A DNA stretch of 31,550 nt from a virus: positions 1-31,550 of the IMG/VR virus record IMGVR_UViG_3300032116_000875; one strand, written 5' to 3'. How positions within the stretch are numbered: position 1 is the stretch's first letter; each line of letters starts with the position of its first letter. The position numbers and the translations under genes are program-made. Positions 20,450-28,002 of this stretch are shown piece after piece. The notes beneath the pieces were generated by a model that had not been told where the DNA came from, did no database searches, and was given only the letters and a program-made list of their open reading frames with translations.

Positions 20450-20709
20450 TACGTTTGTTAACTAATGGTGGTTATGACGAGCTCGACAAGTATGTTGGCG
20501 AAGTATTCCAAAGCTATAAGAAGCAATATTTGTACTATGTTACAATAAATAAGAAGGAGTATATATTCTACCCTGACGAGGTTGAGGTAATCACTGAGCA
20601 TGTCTACTTTTTAGAGAAAGAGGCAGGTCGCGCTGAGTTAGCAAGCTTAGCTATTGTAATAGCCGTTATCGTAATATGTATTGCGGTAATTATTTCTGTA
20701 ATCTTTTAA
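20446..20709 (+). CDS. 87-aa protein with C-terminal transmembrane helix
   Basis: The N-terminal 60 residues form a small beta-rich cytoplasmic domain (LDKYVGEVFQSYKKQYLYYV, KKEYIFYPDEVEVITEHVYF). The C-terminus is a long hydrophobic helix (LASLAIVIAVIVICIAVIIS) without a charged tail. It is coupled to the exonuclease gene by an ATGA overlap. A membrane-tethered factor inside a recombination module is unexpected. It could place replication near the membrane, but no motif supports that. Confidence 0.55.
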   Translation: MIRLLTNGGYDELDKYVGEVFQSYKKQYLYYVTINKKEYIFYPDEVEVITEHVYFLEKEAGRAELASLAIVIAVIVICIAVIISVIF

Positions 20710-20718
20710 TTAATATAT

Positions 20719-21069
20719 ATGTTTAAATTCAAAGGGATTGCTTACAAGGTAGGCAATGTGGAGACCATCTCCGAAAAATTTCGTAAGCGTGAGTTCATTG
20801 TAACTGACGGTGCTGACCAGTATCCGCAGTACATTCCATTCACATTTGTTAACGACAAGTGTGACTTGTTGAACAGCATTGCTGAAGGCCAAGAGGTTGA
20901 GGTATCGTTCAGTTTGAAGGGTCGTGAGTGGACTAGTCCACAGGGTCAAGTGAAGTACTTCTCAACTATTGAGGGCTTTGCTGTTACGGCCACATCTAAC
21001 CCGGCATTCGCTCCTAACGTAGCGCCTAGCGCTCCAGGATCAGGGCACACTGACGATTTGCCATTTTAG
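20719..21069 (+). CDS. DUF3127-type single-stranded DNA-binding protein with acidic SSB tail
   Basis: A 116-aa protein matching the layout of DUF3127, an OB-fold group found mainly in Bacteroidota: GIAYKVGNVETISEKFRKRE (strand 1), YPQYIPFTFVNDKCDLLN, EGQEVEVSFSLKGREWTSPQ and KYFSTIEGFAV. A Pro/Ala/Ser-rich linker then leads to the C-terminus HTDDLPF. This acidic-hydrophobic tip has the form of the SSB tail (DDIPF in E. coli) that binds replication and repair partners. It therefore probably serves as the phage SSB. It closes the module: a hairpin terminator follows 40 bp downstream. Confidence 0.75.
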   Translation: MFKFKGIAYKVGNVETISEKFRKREFIVTDGADQYPQYIPFTFVNDKCDLLNSIAEGQEVEVSFSLKGREWTSPQGQVKYFSTIEGFAVTATSNPAFAPNVAPSAPGSGHTDDLPF

Positions 21070-21077
21070 TTCATAGC

Positions 21078-21093
21078 ACCTGCTAGGACAGGT
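21078..21093 (+). terminator. weak hairpin after the SSB gene
   Basis: ACCTG (21078-21082) pairs with CAGGT (21089-21093) around a 6-nt loop and is followed by a T/G-rich run. The stem is short; the stronger terminator lies at 21109. Confidence 0.35.
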
Positions 21094-21108
21094 TTGTTGT
21101 TTTGGTTT

Positions 21109-21137
21109 AATGGGTGTATCCTAGTGCACCCATTTTT
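21109..21137 (+). terminator. hairpin terminator of the recombination module
   Basis: An 8-bp stem (AATGGGTG / CACCCATT) with a 10-nt loop and a run of T residues (21133-21137) after it. It ends the transcript that starts at 19171. Its loop contains the reverse complement of CACTAGGAT, the same 9-mer present in the loop of the terminator before groEL. Confidence 0.7.
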
Positions 21138-21151
21138 AATCTAATTTAATT

Positions 21152-21487
21152 ATGTGGTTTAAAACGTCAACGGCTGACAAGCCTGTTAAGGACTCTATCG
21201 TTGAGTCAGTAATCAAAAAGTATAGACAGCGTTCCGAGACAGGAATCAAGAAGTATGGCTTCACTATGGACCGAAATGATTTGTCGGACGTTGATTGGCT
21301 TACGCATGCCCAGGAGGAAGCTCAAGACTTGACACTGTACCTAGAGAAGATGATTGTGAGAAAGAGAGCCGAGGGCCAATTGCTCGATCAGTACCATGCG
21401 TGGTACATGCAACAAATGAGAGACAGGGGTTCCGTTAATTTGGAACATATGGAGGCCAAAATTGCAGAACTAAAACAAGGGTTATGA
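21152..21487 (+). CDS. 111-aa helical protein with R-S-x-x-G-x-x-K-Y-G and HAQEEAQD motifs
   Basis: The N-terminal part contains IKKYRQRSETGIKKYGFTMD followed by WLTHAQEEAQDLTLYLEKMI. The two motifs together are conserved in small phage proteins I recall. The E-E-x-x-D helix resembles one metal-binding helix of all-alpha NTP pyrophosphohydrolases (MazG type), but the second E-x-x-D motif is not obvious here. The C-terminal 45 residues form a charged helix (DQYHAWYMQQMRDRGSVNLE). It follows the terminator and starts a new run of genes. A nucleotide-pool role is possible but unproven. Confidence 0.55.
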   Translation: MWFKTSTADKPVKDSIVESVIKKYRQRSETGIKKYGFTMDRNDLSDVDWLTHAQEEAQDLTLYLEKMIVRKRAEGQLLDQYHAWYMQQMRDRGSVNLEHMEAKIAELKQGL

Positions 21488-21702
21488 AAACAGCAGTAGA
21501 ATGGTTGGTAGATGAACACTTTGGAGGTATAGAAAACTGCACTCTAGACTTCAAAAATAAAATTAACCAAGCCAAAGAAATGGAGAGGGAGCAGATTGAA
21601 GATGCTTTTTACCATGGAGTTGAATTAACAAAAATCAGAGTAGAAAGTATAATTGATGAAGCTGACTTTGAATATTACTACAACGATACATTTGAACAAT
21701 GA
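21484..21702 (+). CDS. 72-aa phage protein (AVEWLVDE ... KAKEMEREQIEDAF ... YYNDTF)
   Basis: The protein starts MKTAVEWLVDEHFGGIENCT and continues with the helix QAKEMEREQIEDAFYHGVEL and the ending EADFEYYYNDTFEQ. This three-part signature is one I recognise from very many Bacteroidota phages, without a known function. Its N-terminal helix is similar to that of the 127-aa protein at 17532. The ATG overlaps the preceding stop (ATGA) and the stop overlaps the next ATG. Confidence 0.65.
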   Translation: MKTAVEWLVDEHFGGIENCTLDFKNKINQAKEMEREQIEDAFYHGVELTKIRVESIIDEADFEYYYNDTFEQ

Positions 21703-21869
21703 AACGAGAATACTATTACCGAATCCTGCACACGTTAGCAGGCATAGCTATAGGGTACTGGTTATTCTATAGCAAACCAAAAGTAGAGCACACTGTCATT
21801 GAGATACCAACTGACTTTAGTGAATGTACCACTGAAATACAAAAGAGATGTTATGATAGAAGTTATTAA
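21699..21869 (+). CDS. 56-aa single-pass membrane peptide
   Basis: ATG at 21699 overlaps the preceding stop. The peptide MKREYYYRILHTLAGIAIGY continues WLFYSKPKVEHTVIEIPTDF. One short transmembrane helix (residues 9-24) is followed by an acidic extramembrane tail with two Cys (SECTTEIQKRC). The last 17 bp overlap the DnaA-like gene. The function is unknown. Confidence 0.5.
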   Translation: MKREYYYRILHTLAGIAIGYWLFYSKPKVEHTVIEIPTDFSECTTEIQKRCYDRSY

Positions 21870-22242
21870 GGGAATAATCAAGAGAGACCATCTTGACGGA
21901 GACAGCCAGTGTAAGGCCGTTGCCGACGTTCGTAACTACCTAGCGTTTGTCATGAGACACCATTACCACATGAGTCTTAATGACATCGCAAGTGAGTTCA
22001 ATCGCAGGCACACGTCAATCATGCGCGCCATTGACACGCATATTGCAAGGACGCTTAAGGGCGATCCATACATAGAGGACAATATAATTGAATACAAAAA
22101 AGAATTAGGAGATGGTGACTTATTTTCAATCGATTACACAAACCTCCACACCTTTCCACGTGGACGTAAGCCAAGCGCTGAAGAGGATCAGGGAGGGGAA
22201 GTCGAAGGAGTTGGTAGAATCGGTCAGAGCTGCCTCGACTAA
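21853..22242 (+). CDS. DnaA-domain-IV-like DNA-binding protein
   Basis: A 129-aa protein from ATG 21853; a longer TTG start at 21799 lies inside the previous gene. Residues 20-62 read CKAVADVRNYLAFVMRHHYH then MSLNDIASEFNRRHTSIMRA. This follows the C-terminal domain of DnaA: a helix containing R-x-x-A-x-Y-L, then S-L-x-x-I-G-x-x-F, then the R-D-H-T-T-V signature (here RRHTSIM). The protein has no AAA+ part. It precedes the primase-helicase and overlaps its start by 131 bp, so its last 43 residues are read in a second frame. It may bind the replication origin or recruit the helicase. Confidence 0.55.
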   Translation: MIEVIKGIIKRDHLDGDSQCKAVADVRNYLAFVMRHHYHMSLNDIASEFNRRHTSIMRAIDTHIARTLKGDPYIEDNIIEYKKELGDGDLFSIDYTNLHTFPRGRKPSAEEDQGGEVEGVGRIGQSCLD

Positions 22243-24421
22243 GGACGAACGCAATGAGCGAAAGAAACTACTACCGGCCATTTGTTTTAGCGGTAAGTTT
22301 GAGAAGCGTGCAGACACTGCCTGCATCGAGCACAGTGGGTTTATATGCCTAGACTTCGATGGCTTTGACGATCAGCAGGCCTTAGATGACAAGCGTTTTG
22401 AGTTACAGCTAAGCCCTTATGCATATGCTATATTCACGTCACCATCAGGTGATGGGTTGAAGGTATTGGTTAAGATACCTGCTGACATTGAGAACCATAA
22501 GTACTACTTTGATGGCCTTCACTCGCTGTTCTTTTGCAAGGAGTTTGATACCACGAGTAAGAACCTCAGCCGTGTATGCTATGAGTCATATGACCCAGAC
22601 ATCTACATTAACGAGGACAGTCAGGTGTTCATTGATATGGTAAGACCATTACCGCAACAGCGTGTTGCGCAAACGACAACCATCCGAGTAGACGACACCA
22701 ATGAGATAATCAGACGACTAAGCATTTGGTGGGGCAAGAACTACGGAATGATCCCAGGACAGCGCAACAACAACCTGTATGTATTTGCTGTGGCCTTAAA
22801 GGAGTTTGGTATACCTGGAGATCAGGCGCAATATGTATTAATGAATCAGGACCCATCGGGTGAGATGCATGCTGAGATACCAACGATTGTTCGATCTGCC
22901 TACAAAGACATGTCGTCGTTTGGTACTAAGTTTTATGAGGACGTTGATAAGTTGGATGAAATCAAAAGGATTGAGAAGATGAGTACATCTCCTCAAGAAG
23001 ATGATTGTGAAGAGTTTTGGACCAAGTCGAGCAAAGGGAAGGTTGAGGCAGTCCCTCACTTATTTAGAACGTTTCTAAATAACAACGGTTTCTTTAAGTA
23101 CTATCCACCGGGCTCAAGAACGTTTGTATTTGTCAGAGTGATTGACAACTTGATCAGCGATGTCAACGAGGATATCATCAAGGACTTTGTGCTTGACTAT
23201 CTGATGGACTACGACGACTTGATGGTGTATAATTACTTCGCCATGAACACCAAGTTCTTCCAAGAGGCGTTCTTAAACTTTGTTCCAAAGATTGAGGCGA
23301 CGTTCAAAGAGGATACCAATGATTCAGCCTATCTATACTACATGAACTGCGCTGTGCATGTCACTAAGGATAAGGTTAATGTGATTGACTACAAGGATTT
23401 GGATGGCCATGTGTGGGAAATGCAGCGCATAAAGAGAAACTTCATCTACCGACCTAACGTTGAGGAATGCGAGTTCAATACATTTGTCAGCAACATCTCA
23501 GGAGATGAGTCAGATAGAATTCTATCAATGCGCTCAACACTTGGATACCTAATGCACAGCCACAAGCCAGCAAGTTATTGTCCAGCTGTTATATTAAACG
23601 ACGAGGTGATTAGTAATAATCCTGAGGGAGGTACAGGTAAGGGAATCTTTGTCAACTCGATCAACCACATGAAGAAGATGGTAAAGATTGATGGCAAGGG
23701 ATTCAGCTTCCAAAAGTCGTTCCCATACCAACGCGTTCAAGTTGATACACAGGTATTGGTGTTTGATGATGTCAGCAAGGGCTTTGCATTTGAGAATCTA
23801 TTCAGTGTCATCACTGAGGGCATAAGCTTGGAGAAGAAGAACAAGGATGAGATTCATGTTCCATTTGAGCGCTCACCTAAGATTGTTATTACGACTAACT
23901 ATGCGATTAGGGGTGCAGGCAACTCATTCGACCGACGTAAATGGGACCTAGAATTCAAGCAGTACTATACCAAGAACAAGACACCTGAGCAGGAGTTTGG
24001 TCACATGTTGTACAGCGGATGGCATGAAGAGGAGTGGATCAGGTTTGACAACTACATGATATCAAATCTTCAGTTGTACCTTAAGAAAGGTCTGATGAGC
24101 AGCGAGTTTAAGAATTTGAAGGTTCGTAAGCTTATTGCTGAGACATCGTCAGAGTTCTATGAATGGGCTACGTCTAGGGATAACATGGATACCAAGCCAA
24201 ATGCCAAGACGCTAGGCCAAGACATGCTTAATAGATTTATCGATGAGTATCCTGACTATGGAAGGTACGGAAGGTATAAGCTGTCAAACGCCAAGTTCTA
24301 CCATTGGCTTGATGCATACGGAGAGTTTGCATTTGGCATGAAACCAAGAGTCATGCGAGTCACACTTGGAAAGCAGATTCATTTTGTTGTTAAAGAATTA
24401 AAACAGTTAAAGTTATGTTAA
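22112..24421 (+). CDS. primase-helicase (BT4734-like primase + SF3 helicase)
   Basis: A 769-aa protein. The N-terminal region (about 50-180) has LLPAICFSGKF, HSGFICLDFDGF with Asp81 and Asp83, then AIFTSPSGDGLKVLVKI, which is the catalytic-like signature of BT4734-type archaeo-eukaryotic primases. A middle segment (GMIPGQRNNNLYVFAVALKE) resembles the PriCT-type linker. The C-terminal helicase has Walker A NNPEGGTGKGIF (about 500-511), Walker B VLVFDDVSKG (about 548), sensor IVITTNYAI (about 590) and an RRKWDLEF arginine patch. It would unwind DNA and prime synthesis in phage replication. The start at 22112 keeps the conserved N-terminal part (SQALKRIREGKSKELVESVR), at the cost of a 131-bp overlap. 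Confidence 0.85.
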   Translation: MVTYFQSITQTSTPFHVDVSQALKRIREGKSKELVESVRAASTKDERNERKKLLPAICFSGKFEKRADTACIEHSGFICLDFDGFDDQQALDDKRFELQLSPYAYAIFTSPSGDGLKVLVKIPADIENHKYYFDGLHSLFFCKEFDTTSKNLSRVCYESYDPDIYINEDSQVFIDMVRPLPQQRVAQTTTIRVDDTNEIIRRLSIWWGKNYGMIPGQRNNNLYVFAVALKEFGIPGDQAQYVLMNQDPSGEMHAEIPTIVRSAYKDMSSFGTKFYEDVDKLDEIKRIEKMSTSPQEDDCEEFWTKSSKGKVEAVPHLFRTFLNNNGFFKYYPPGSRTFVFVRVIDNLISDVNEDIIKDFVLDYLMDYDDLMVYNYFAMNTKFFQEAFLNFVPKIEATFKEDTNDSAYLYYMNCAVHVTKDKVNVIDYKDLDGHVWEMQRIKRNFIYRPNVEECEFNTFVSNISGDESDRILSMRSTLGYLMHSHKPASYCPAVILNDEVISNNPEGGTGKGIFVNSINHMKKMVKIDGKGFSFQKSFPYQRVQVDTQVLVFDDVSKGFAFENLFSVITEGISLEKKNKDEIHVPFERSPKIVITTNYAIRGAGNSFDRRKWDLEFKQYYTKNKTPEQEFGHMLYSGWHEEEWIRFDNYMISNLQLYLKKGLMSSEFKNLKVRKLIAETSSEFYEWATSRDNMDTKPNAKTLGQDMLNRFIDEYPDYGRYGRYKLSNAKFYHWLDAYGEFAFGMKPRVMRVTLGKQIHFVVKELKQLKLC

Positions 24422-25659
24422 AAGTAGGATCAGATTTTAGTGGAGTAGGTGCATTCAATCAAGCATTAATGAGGCTTGGTGTAGACTACAAGGAGATATT
24501 TGCATGCGACATGGACAAATATGCAAGGCAAACATTTATTCACAACTATGGTGAGCCTAGTTACTTCCCAGAGAATGTGTACGACAGAGAGATTCCATCA
24601 GAGTCTTTGGACATATATATGACATCTCCACCCTGCCAAGCATTCTCAATGGCAGGGAGGAGATTAGGAAAGGAAGATGCTAGAGGTATATTGTTTTTCA
24701 ATAGCCATGAGTTCATTCAAAAAAACAAGCCAAGGTTTTTTATTTTTGAAAATGTGAAGGGCTTGCTATCTCACGACAAGACTAATAAGAAGGACAGGAT
24801 GGGCAACACTTTTAGAGAATGGTTAGACTATCTTGGTGGCAAGTCTGTTAATGGAGTTGCAAACATGTATCCAATTGAAGACGCTGTGCCATACCACATC
24901 CATTGGAAGGTATTGAATGCCAAAAAGCACGGTGTTCCTCAGAACAGAGAGAGGGTTTTCATTATTGGCATACGAGATGATCAGGACAATACATTTGTTT
25001 GGCCAGAAGAAGAGGAACTATCTAAGCGATTAAAAGATGTTATCGAAGACAAGGTAGATGATAAATACTTTCTCAGTGAAAAAATGATAAATGGCTTTAC
25101 TAAGCACAATGAAAACCACACTGAAAAGAAGACAGGTTTTATCTTCAAGCCAAAAAGTGAGGATGATGTAGCTAATTGTTTAAGAGCTAATGCTGCTCTA
25201 GCTCCTACTGACAACACTATTGATATGGGGTCTAAGTATGCAAAAGAAATAGAGGCGTCATTAAATCAAGACGTATGCACTACAATAGACGCATCTTACT
25301 ACAAAGGTTTTGGTGTGAGACAGGGTAAGTGTAGGCAGGTTGTTTATGGAGATAGAAGACTTAATGAGACACTTGATAAACATGATTTACCTATTGGAGA
25401 ATTTAAAATATTGGATACATATAATAAGTCAATACACAACGAGTGTCCAACTTTAAAAAAGCACCATGCTGAAAATGGAGATAGAAAGCTTTGGGATGGT
25501 AAAAAAATTCGTCGCCTAACACCACGTGAATGCTTCCGCTTAATGGACTTCCCTGATACATTTACATGGCCTGTATCAGACTCTCAAGCCTATAAGCAGG
25601 CAGGTAATTCAATCGTTGTAAATGTGATATATAAAATTCTTAAAAACATGCCGTTATGA
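24415..25659 (+). CDS. DNA cytosine-5 methyltransferase
   Basis: A 414-aa enzyme with all main 5mC methyltransferase motifs in order: FSGVGAF (I, residues 8-14), SPPCQAFSMAG (IV, catalytic Cys74), FENVKG (VI, 111-116), QNRERVFIIGIR (VIII, about 177), and RLTPRECFRLMDFPD (IX) with QAGNSIVV (X) near 367-400. The region about 215-360 between VIII and IX is the target-recognition domain. No partner restriction enzyme is next to it, so it most likely protects phage DNA. It sits between primase-helicase and SF2 helicase with ATGTTAA-type coupling. The base composition is slightly more A/T than its neighbours, which could mean separate acquisition. Confidence 0.9.
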   Translation: MLKVGSDFSGVGAFNQALMRLGVDYKEIFACDMDKYARQTFIHNYGEPSYFPENVYDREIPSESLDIYMTSPPCQAFSMAGRRLGKEDARGILFFNSHEFIQKNKPRFFIFENVKGLLSHDKTNKKDRMGNTFREWLDYLGGKSVNGVANMYPIEDAVPYHIHWKVLNAKKHGVPQNRERVFIIGIRDDQDNTFVWPEEEELSKRLKDVIEDKVDDKYFLSEKMINGFTKHNENHTEKKTGFIFKPKSEDDVANCLRANAALAPTDNTIDMGSKYAKEIEASLNQDVCTTIDASYYKGFGVRQGKCRQVVYGDRRLNETLDKHDLPIGEFKILDTYNKSIHNECPTLKKHHAENGDRKLWDGKKIRRLTPRECFRLMDFPDTFTWPVSDSQAYKQAGNSIVVNVIYKILKNMPL

Positions 25660-25949
25660 ACCTAGCAAAAGTAATTTTAAAGAAGCGCTTTGAAGCAATA
25701 GTAGAGGTAGCTGAGAAACCGAGAGGAAAGAAGATAGATGCTGAGCTGTCTAGCATGCAGGTGTCATACATATCAGCATTGAGATTCATTAGCGGTGAGA
25801 ATAAAGACTTGTATTATGATCCATACCATGCCATCATGGCCTTGCGTCGTGAGTTGTCGTCGGTAAGGAATTCAGTTGAGTTAACTGAAGAGTTAACTCA
25901 AGCAATCAAAAAACTCAAAGATGAAGCAGCTAAGAAGCTATCAAATTGA
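25656..25949 (+). CDS. 97-aa helical protein, unknown
   Basis: The protein begins MNLAKVILKKRFEAIVEVAE and ends in a long charged helix (VELTEELTQAIKKLKDEAAK). The middle (AELSSMQVSYISALRFISGE) is helical too. It is all-alpha with no recognised motif. It overlaps the methyltransferase stop by 4 bp and the helicase start by 29 bp, so it is translationally coupled to both. A small accessory subunit of one of these enzymes is possible. Confidence 0.5.
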   Translation: MNLAKVILKKRFEAIVEVAEKPRGKKIDAELSSMQVSYISALRFISGENKDLYYDPYHAIMALRRELSSVRNSVELTEELTQAIKKLKDEAAKKLSN

Positions 25950-27156
25950 TATAGCTGAGAAGGCAACATACACACTACTTAAGCACAACATTGTATATCT
26001 AGCCATGGAGGTGAGAACTGGTAAGACCAGCACCTCCTTGGAGATAGCTAATAGGTTTGGCGCTAAGAGGGTGTTGTTCCTTACAAAGAAGAAAGCTATC
26101 GGATCAATACTTGATGACTACAAAGACTTTGGTCACACATACCACATTGATGTCATTAACGACGAATCAATGCATAAGCTGCCGTCTAATGATTATGACC
26201 TAGTAATACACGATGAGCACCATAGGTTTGGTGCCTTCCCTAAGCCTGGGTTGTATACTAAGATGTTTAAAAAGATGTTTGGTCATTTACCAATGATCTT
26301 CCTGTCAGGCACTCCATGCCCAGAGTCATATTCACAGATGTACCATCAGTTTTGGGTAAGCGATTATTCACCATTCCGTGAGTATAAGAACTTCTATCGA
26401 TGGGCTGATGACTACGTCACTAAGTTCGACCGGGTGATCAATGGCTTTAAGGTGACTGAGTACTCTAACGGAAGAGAAATTGACATCATGACTAAGTTGG
26501 CCTACCTAATGATTAGTCACACACAGCAGCAGTCAGGGTTTGAAACATCGATCGAGGAGGAAGTTCTTTATGTCGATATGTCTGAGAAGACAAAGATGAT
26601 TGTGAAGGTGTTAGAGCGCGACTTGGTTGTGGAGGGTCGGGAAGAAGTTATTTTGGCTGACACGCCGGTAAAGTTGATGCAGAAGGTACACCAGCTATGC
26701 AGTGGCACGGTGAAGTTTGAGAGTGGTAACAGCATGGTCATTGATACCACGAAGGCTGAGTTTATAAGGTCGCATTTTGCGACATCAAGAATTGGCATCT
26801 TCTACAAGTTTAAGGCCGAGTTGAAGGCATTGAAGCAGGTGTATGGAGACCAATTGACTGAGAGTTTGGAAGACTTTGATGCTGGCAAATGTCAGGTTAT
26901 AGCCTTACAAATAGTCTCCGGGCGTGAGGGTATATCCTTAAAAAATGCTGACTACGTGGTGTTCTACAACATTGACTTCAGCGCGACGTCGTACTGGCAA
27001 GCGCGAGATCGTATGACTACAATGGATCGGAAGTTCAATAAGGTGTATTGGATATTTAGTGTGGGCGGCATAGAGGATAAGATTTACAAAGCCGTTAAGA
27101 GTAAAAGAAATTATACGTTAAACATTTTTAAGAAAGATTATGTCACTACTAACTGA
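25921..27156 (+). CDS. SF2 (SNF2/DEAD-type) DNA helicase
   Basis: A 411-aa protein starting with the Q-motif-like LRSYQIDIAEKATY. Motif I is VRTGKTSTSL (31-40), motif II is HDEHH (97-101), motif III is LSGTP (127-131), and the second RecA-like half holds QIVSGREGISLKNADYVVF (about 330-348) followed by SYWQARDR (VI, about 357-364). This is the core of a superfamily 2 translocase, and the length is typical of the short phage form. It would remodel DNA or nucleoprotein during replication. It sits in the replication cluster between the methyltransferase and the second DnaA-like gene. Confidence 0.8.
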   Translation: MKQLRSYQIDIAEKATYTLLKHNIVYLAMEVRTGKTSTSLEIANRFGAKRVLFLTKKKAIGSILDDYKDFGHTYHIDVINDESMHKLPSNDYDLVIHDEHHRFGAFPKPGLYTKMFKKMFGHLPMIFLSGTPCPESYSQMYHQFWVSDYSPFREYKNFYRWADDYVTKFDRVINGFKVTEYSNGREIDIMTKLAYLMISHTQQQSGFETSIEEEVLYVDMSEKTKMIVKVLERDLVVEGREEVILADTPVKLMQKVHQLCSGTVKFESGNSMVIDTTKAEFIRSHFATSRIGIFYKFKAELKALKQVYGDQLTESLEDFDAGKCQVIALQIVSGREGISLKNADYVVFYNIDFSATSYWQARDRMTTMDRKFNKVYWIFSVGGIEDKIYKAVKSKRNYTLNIFKKDYVTTN

Positions 27157-27649
27157 GATTCAAATTTTAATACAAGAAGAGGAACTTGATAAACCTTGCA
27201 GGAATAGAGAAAAGTTATTCAGGAGATACTTTGTAATATGGTTTTTAAGAGAAAATAAAATACCAATCGTTAAGATCGGTAAAATGGTTAATAAACATCA
27301 TGCAACTGTATTGCATTCGCTTGAGCAACATGAGTTAATGATGAAACCAAAGACTGGCGATGAAAACTATAAGAAAATAACTGAAGATTTACGTCATAGA
27401 TTTTTAGATCGTTACTTTATGAATGAAGATAATGAAGGTGATTTGATGCAAGATGTTATGATGGCAAGTAGTTACTATGACCTTACGGTAATCAAAAAAA
27501 GAATCACAAAAGGTTATTATAATATGGAAAAAACATCTACATTTGTAGGTGACCGAGCAGCAGATACAGGCGAAGCTAATCAAGAACCTAGAGAAGGAGG
27601 GTTATTATGTGCTGAAGTTATCAGTAACAAACAAGCCGGGAATTCCTGA
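27140..27649 (+). CDS. second DnaA-domain-IV-like DNA-binding protein
   Basis: A 169-aa protein. Residues 22-66 read NREKLFRRYFVIWFLRENKI, PIVKIGKMVNKHHATVLHSL, with the I-G-x-x-x-x-K-x-H-A-T-V-L-H core that closely follows the DnaA domain IV signature (G-R-D-H-T-T-V-L-H-A). It lacks ATPase parts. The rest is charged and helical. Its last 101 bp overlap the VRR-NUC gene in another frame. It is coupled to the helicase stop (17-bp overlap). Together with the protein at 21853 it makes two separate DnaA-IV-like proteins in one replication region. Confidence 0.55.
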   Translation: MSLLTEIQILIQEEELDKPCRNREKLFRRYFVIWFLRENKIPIVKIGKMVNKHHATVLHSLEQHELMMKPKTGDENYKKITEDLRHRFLDRYFMNEDNEGDLMQDVMMASSYYDLTVIKKRITKGYYNMEKTSTFVGDRAADTGEANQEPREGGLLCAEVISNKQAGNS

Positions 27650-27806
27650 TCTTATCGCCATACCAAAGAACTCAGATGTAAAATTTATTGAAGTAAAACG
27701 TCCAGGACAAAAGCCGAGGCCTCTACAGGTTTATAGAATTAAGGAGCTGCTAAACCATGGAGTCTCGGCAACCTGGTTTAATGGTGAATACTTTGATGTT
27801 GAATAA
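27549..27806 (+). CDS. VRR-NUC nuclease with a GTG start
   Basis: An 85-aa stand-alone VRR-NUC domain: EQQIQAKLIKNLEKEGYYVL, then NKPGIPDLIAIPKNSDVKF with Gly31, Pro33 and Asp34, the catalytic E-V-K (Glu48, Lys50), and RPLQVYRIKELLNHGV with Gln60. This is the full G-x-P-D / E-x-K / Q set of the family, which cuts branched or flap DNA. The start codon is GTG at 27549, chosen because the conserved N-terminal helix begins there. It is 101 bp inside the preceding gene. It probably processes replication or recombination intermediates. Confidence 0.8.
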   Translation: MTEQQIQAKLIKNLEKEGYYVLKLSVTNKPGIPDLIAIPKNSDVKFIEVKRPGQKPRPLQVYRIKELLNHGVSATWFNGEYFDVE

Positions 27807-28002
27807 ATTTATAAGATATACCATCATTTGGATCAGTCAGAATCTAGCCATTCCGTTTTGGACGGTTGGTCATATTCACTTGATGACAACTGTCTATGAA
27901 GATATTATAGAGCTTGTCAGCTCTATAGGCATGAACATAATAGTCGCACTGGGATTCTGGTGGGACTATAATAGGTCATATAAGTCACAAAAACACGAAT
28001 AA
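27796..28002 (+). CDS. 68-aa membrane protein
   Basis: I start this at ATG 27796, inside the end of the nuclease gene, because the extra upstream residues in this frame only shadow the nuclease. The protein MLNKFIRYTIIWISQNLAIP contains a first hydrophobic helix and then IIELVSSIGMNIIVALGFWW, a second helix. It ends with a basic/polar tail (DYNRSYKSQKHE). Two membrane spans with cytoplasmic ends are predicted. The function is unknown. Confidence 0.5.
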   Translation: MLNKFIRYTIIWISQNLAIPFWTVGHIHLMTTVYEDIIELVSSIGMNIIVALGFWWDYNRSYKSQKHE

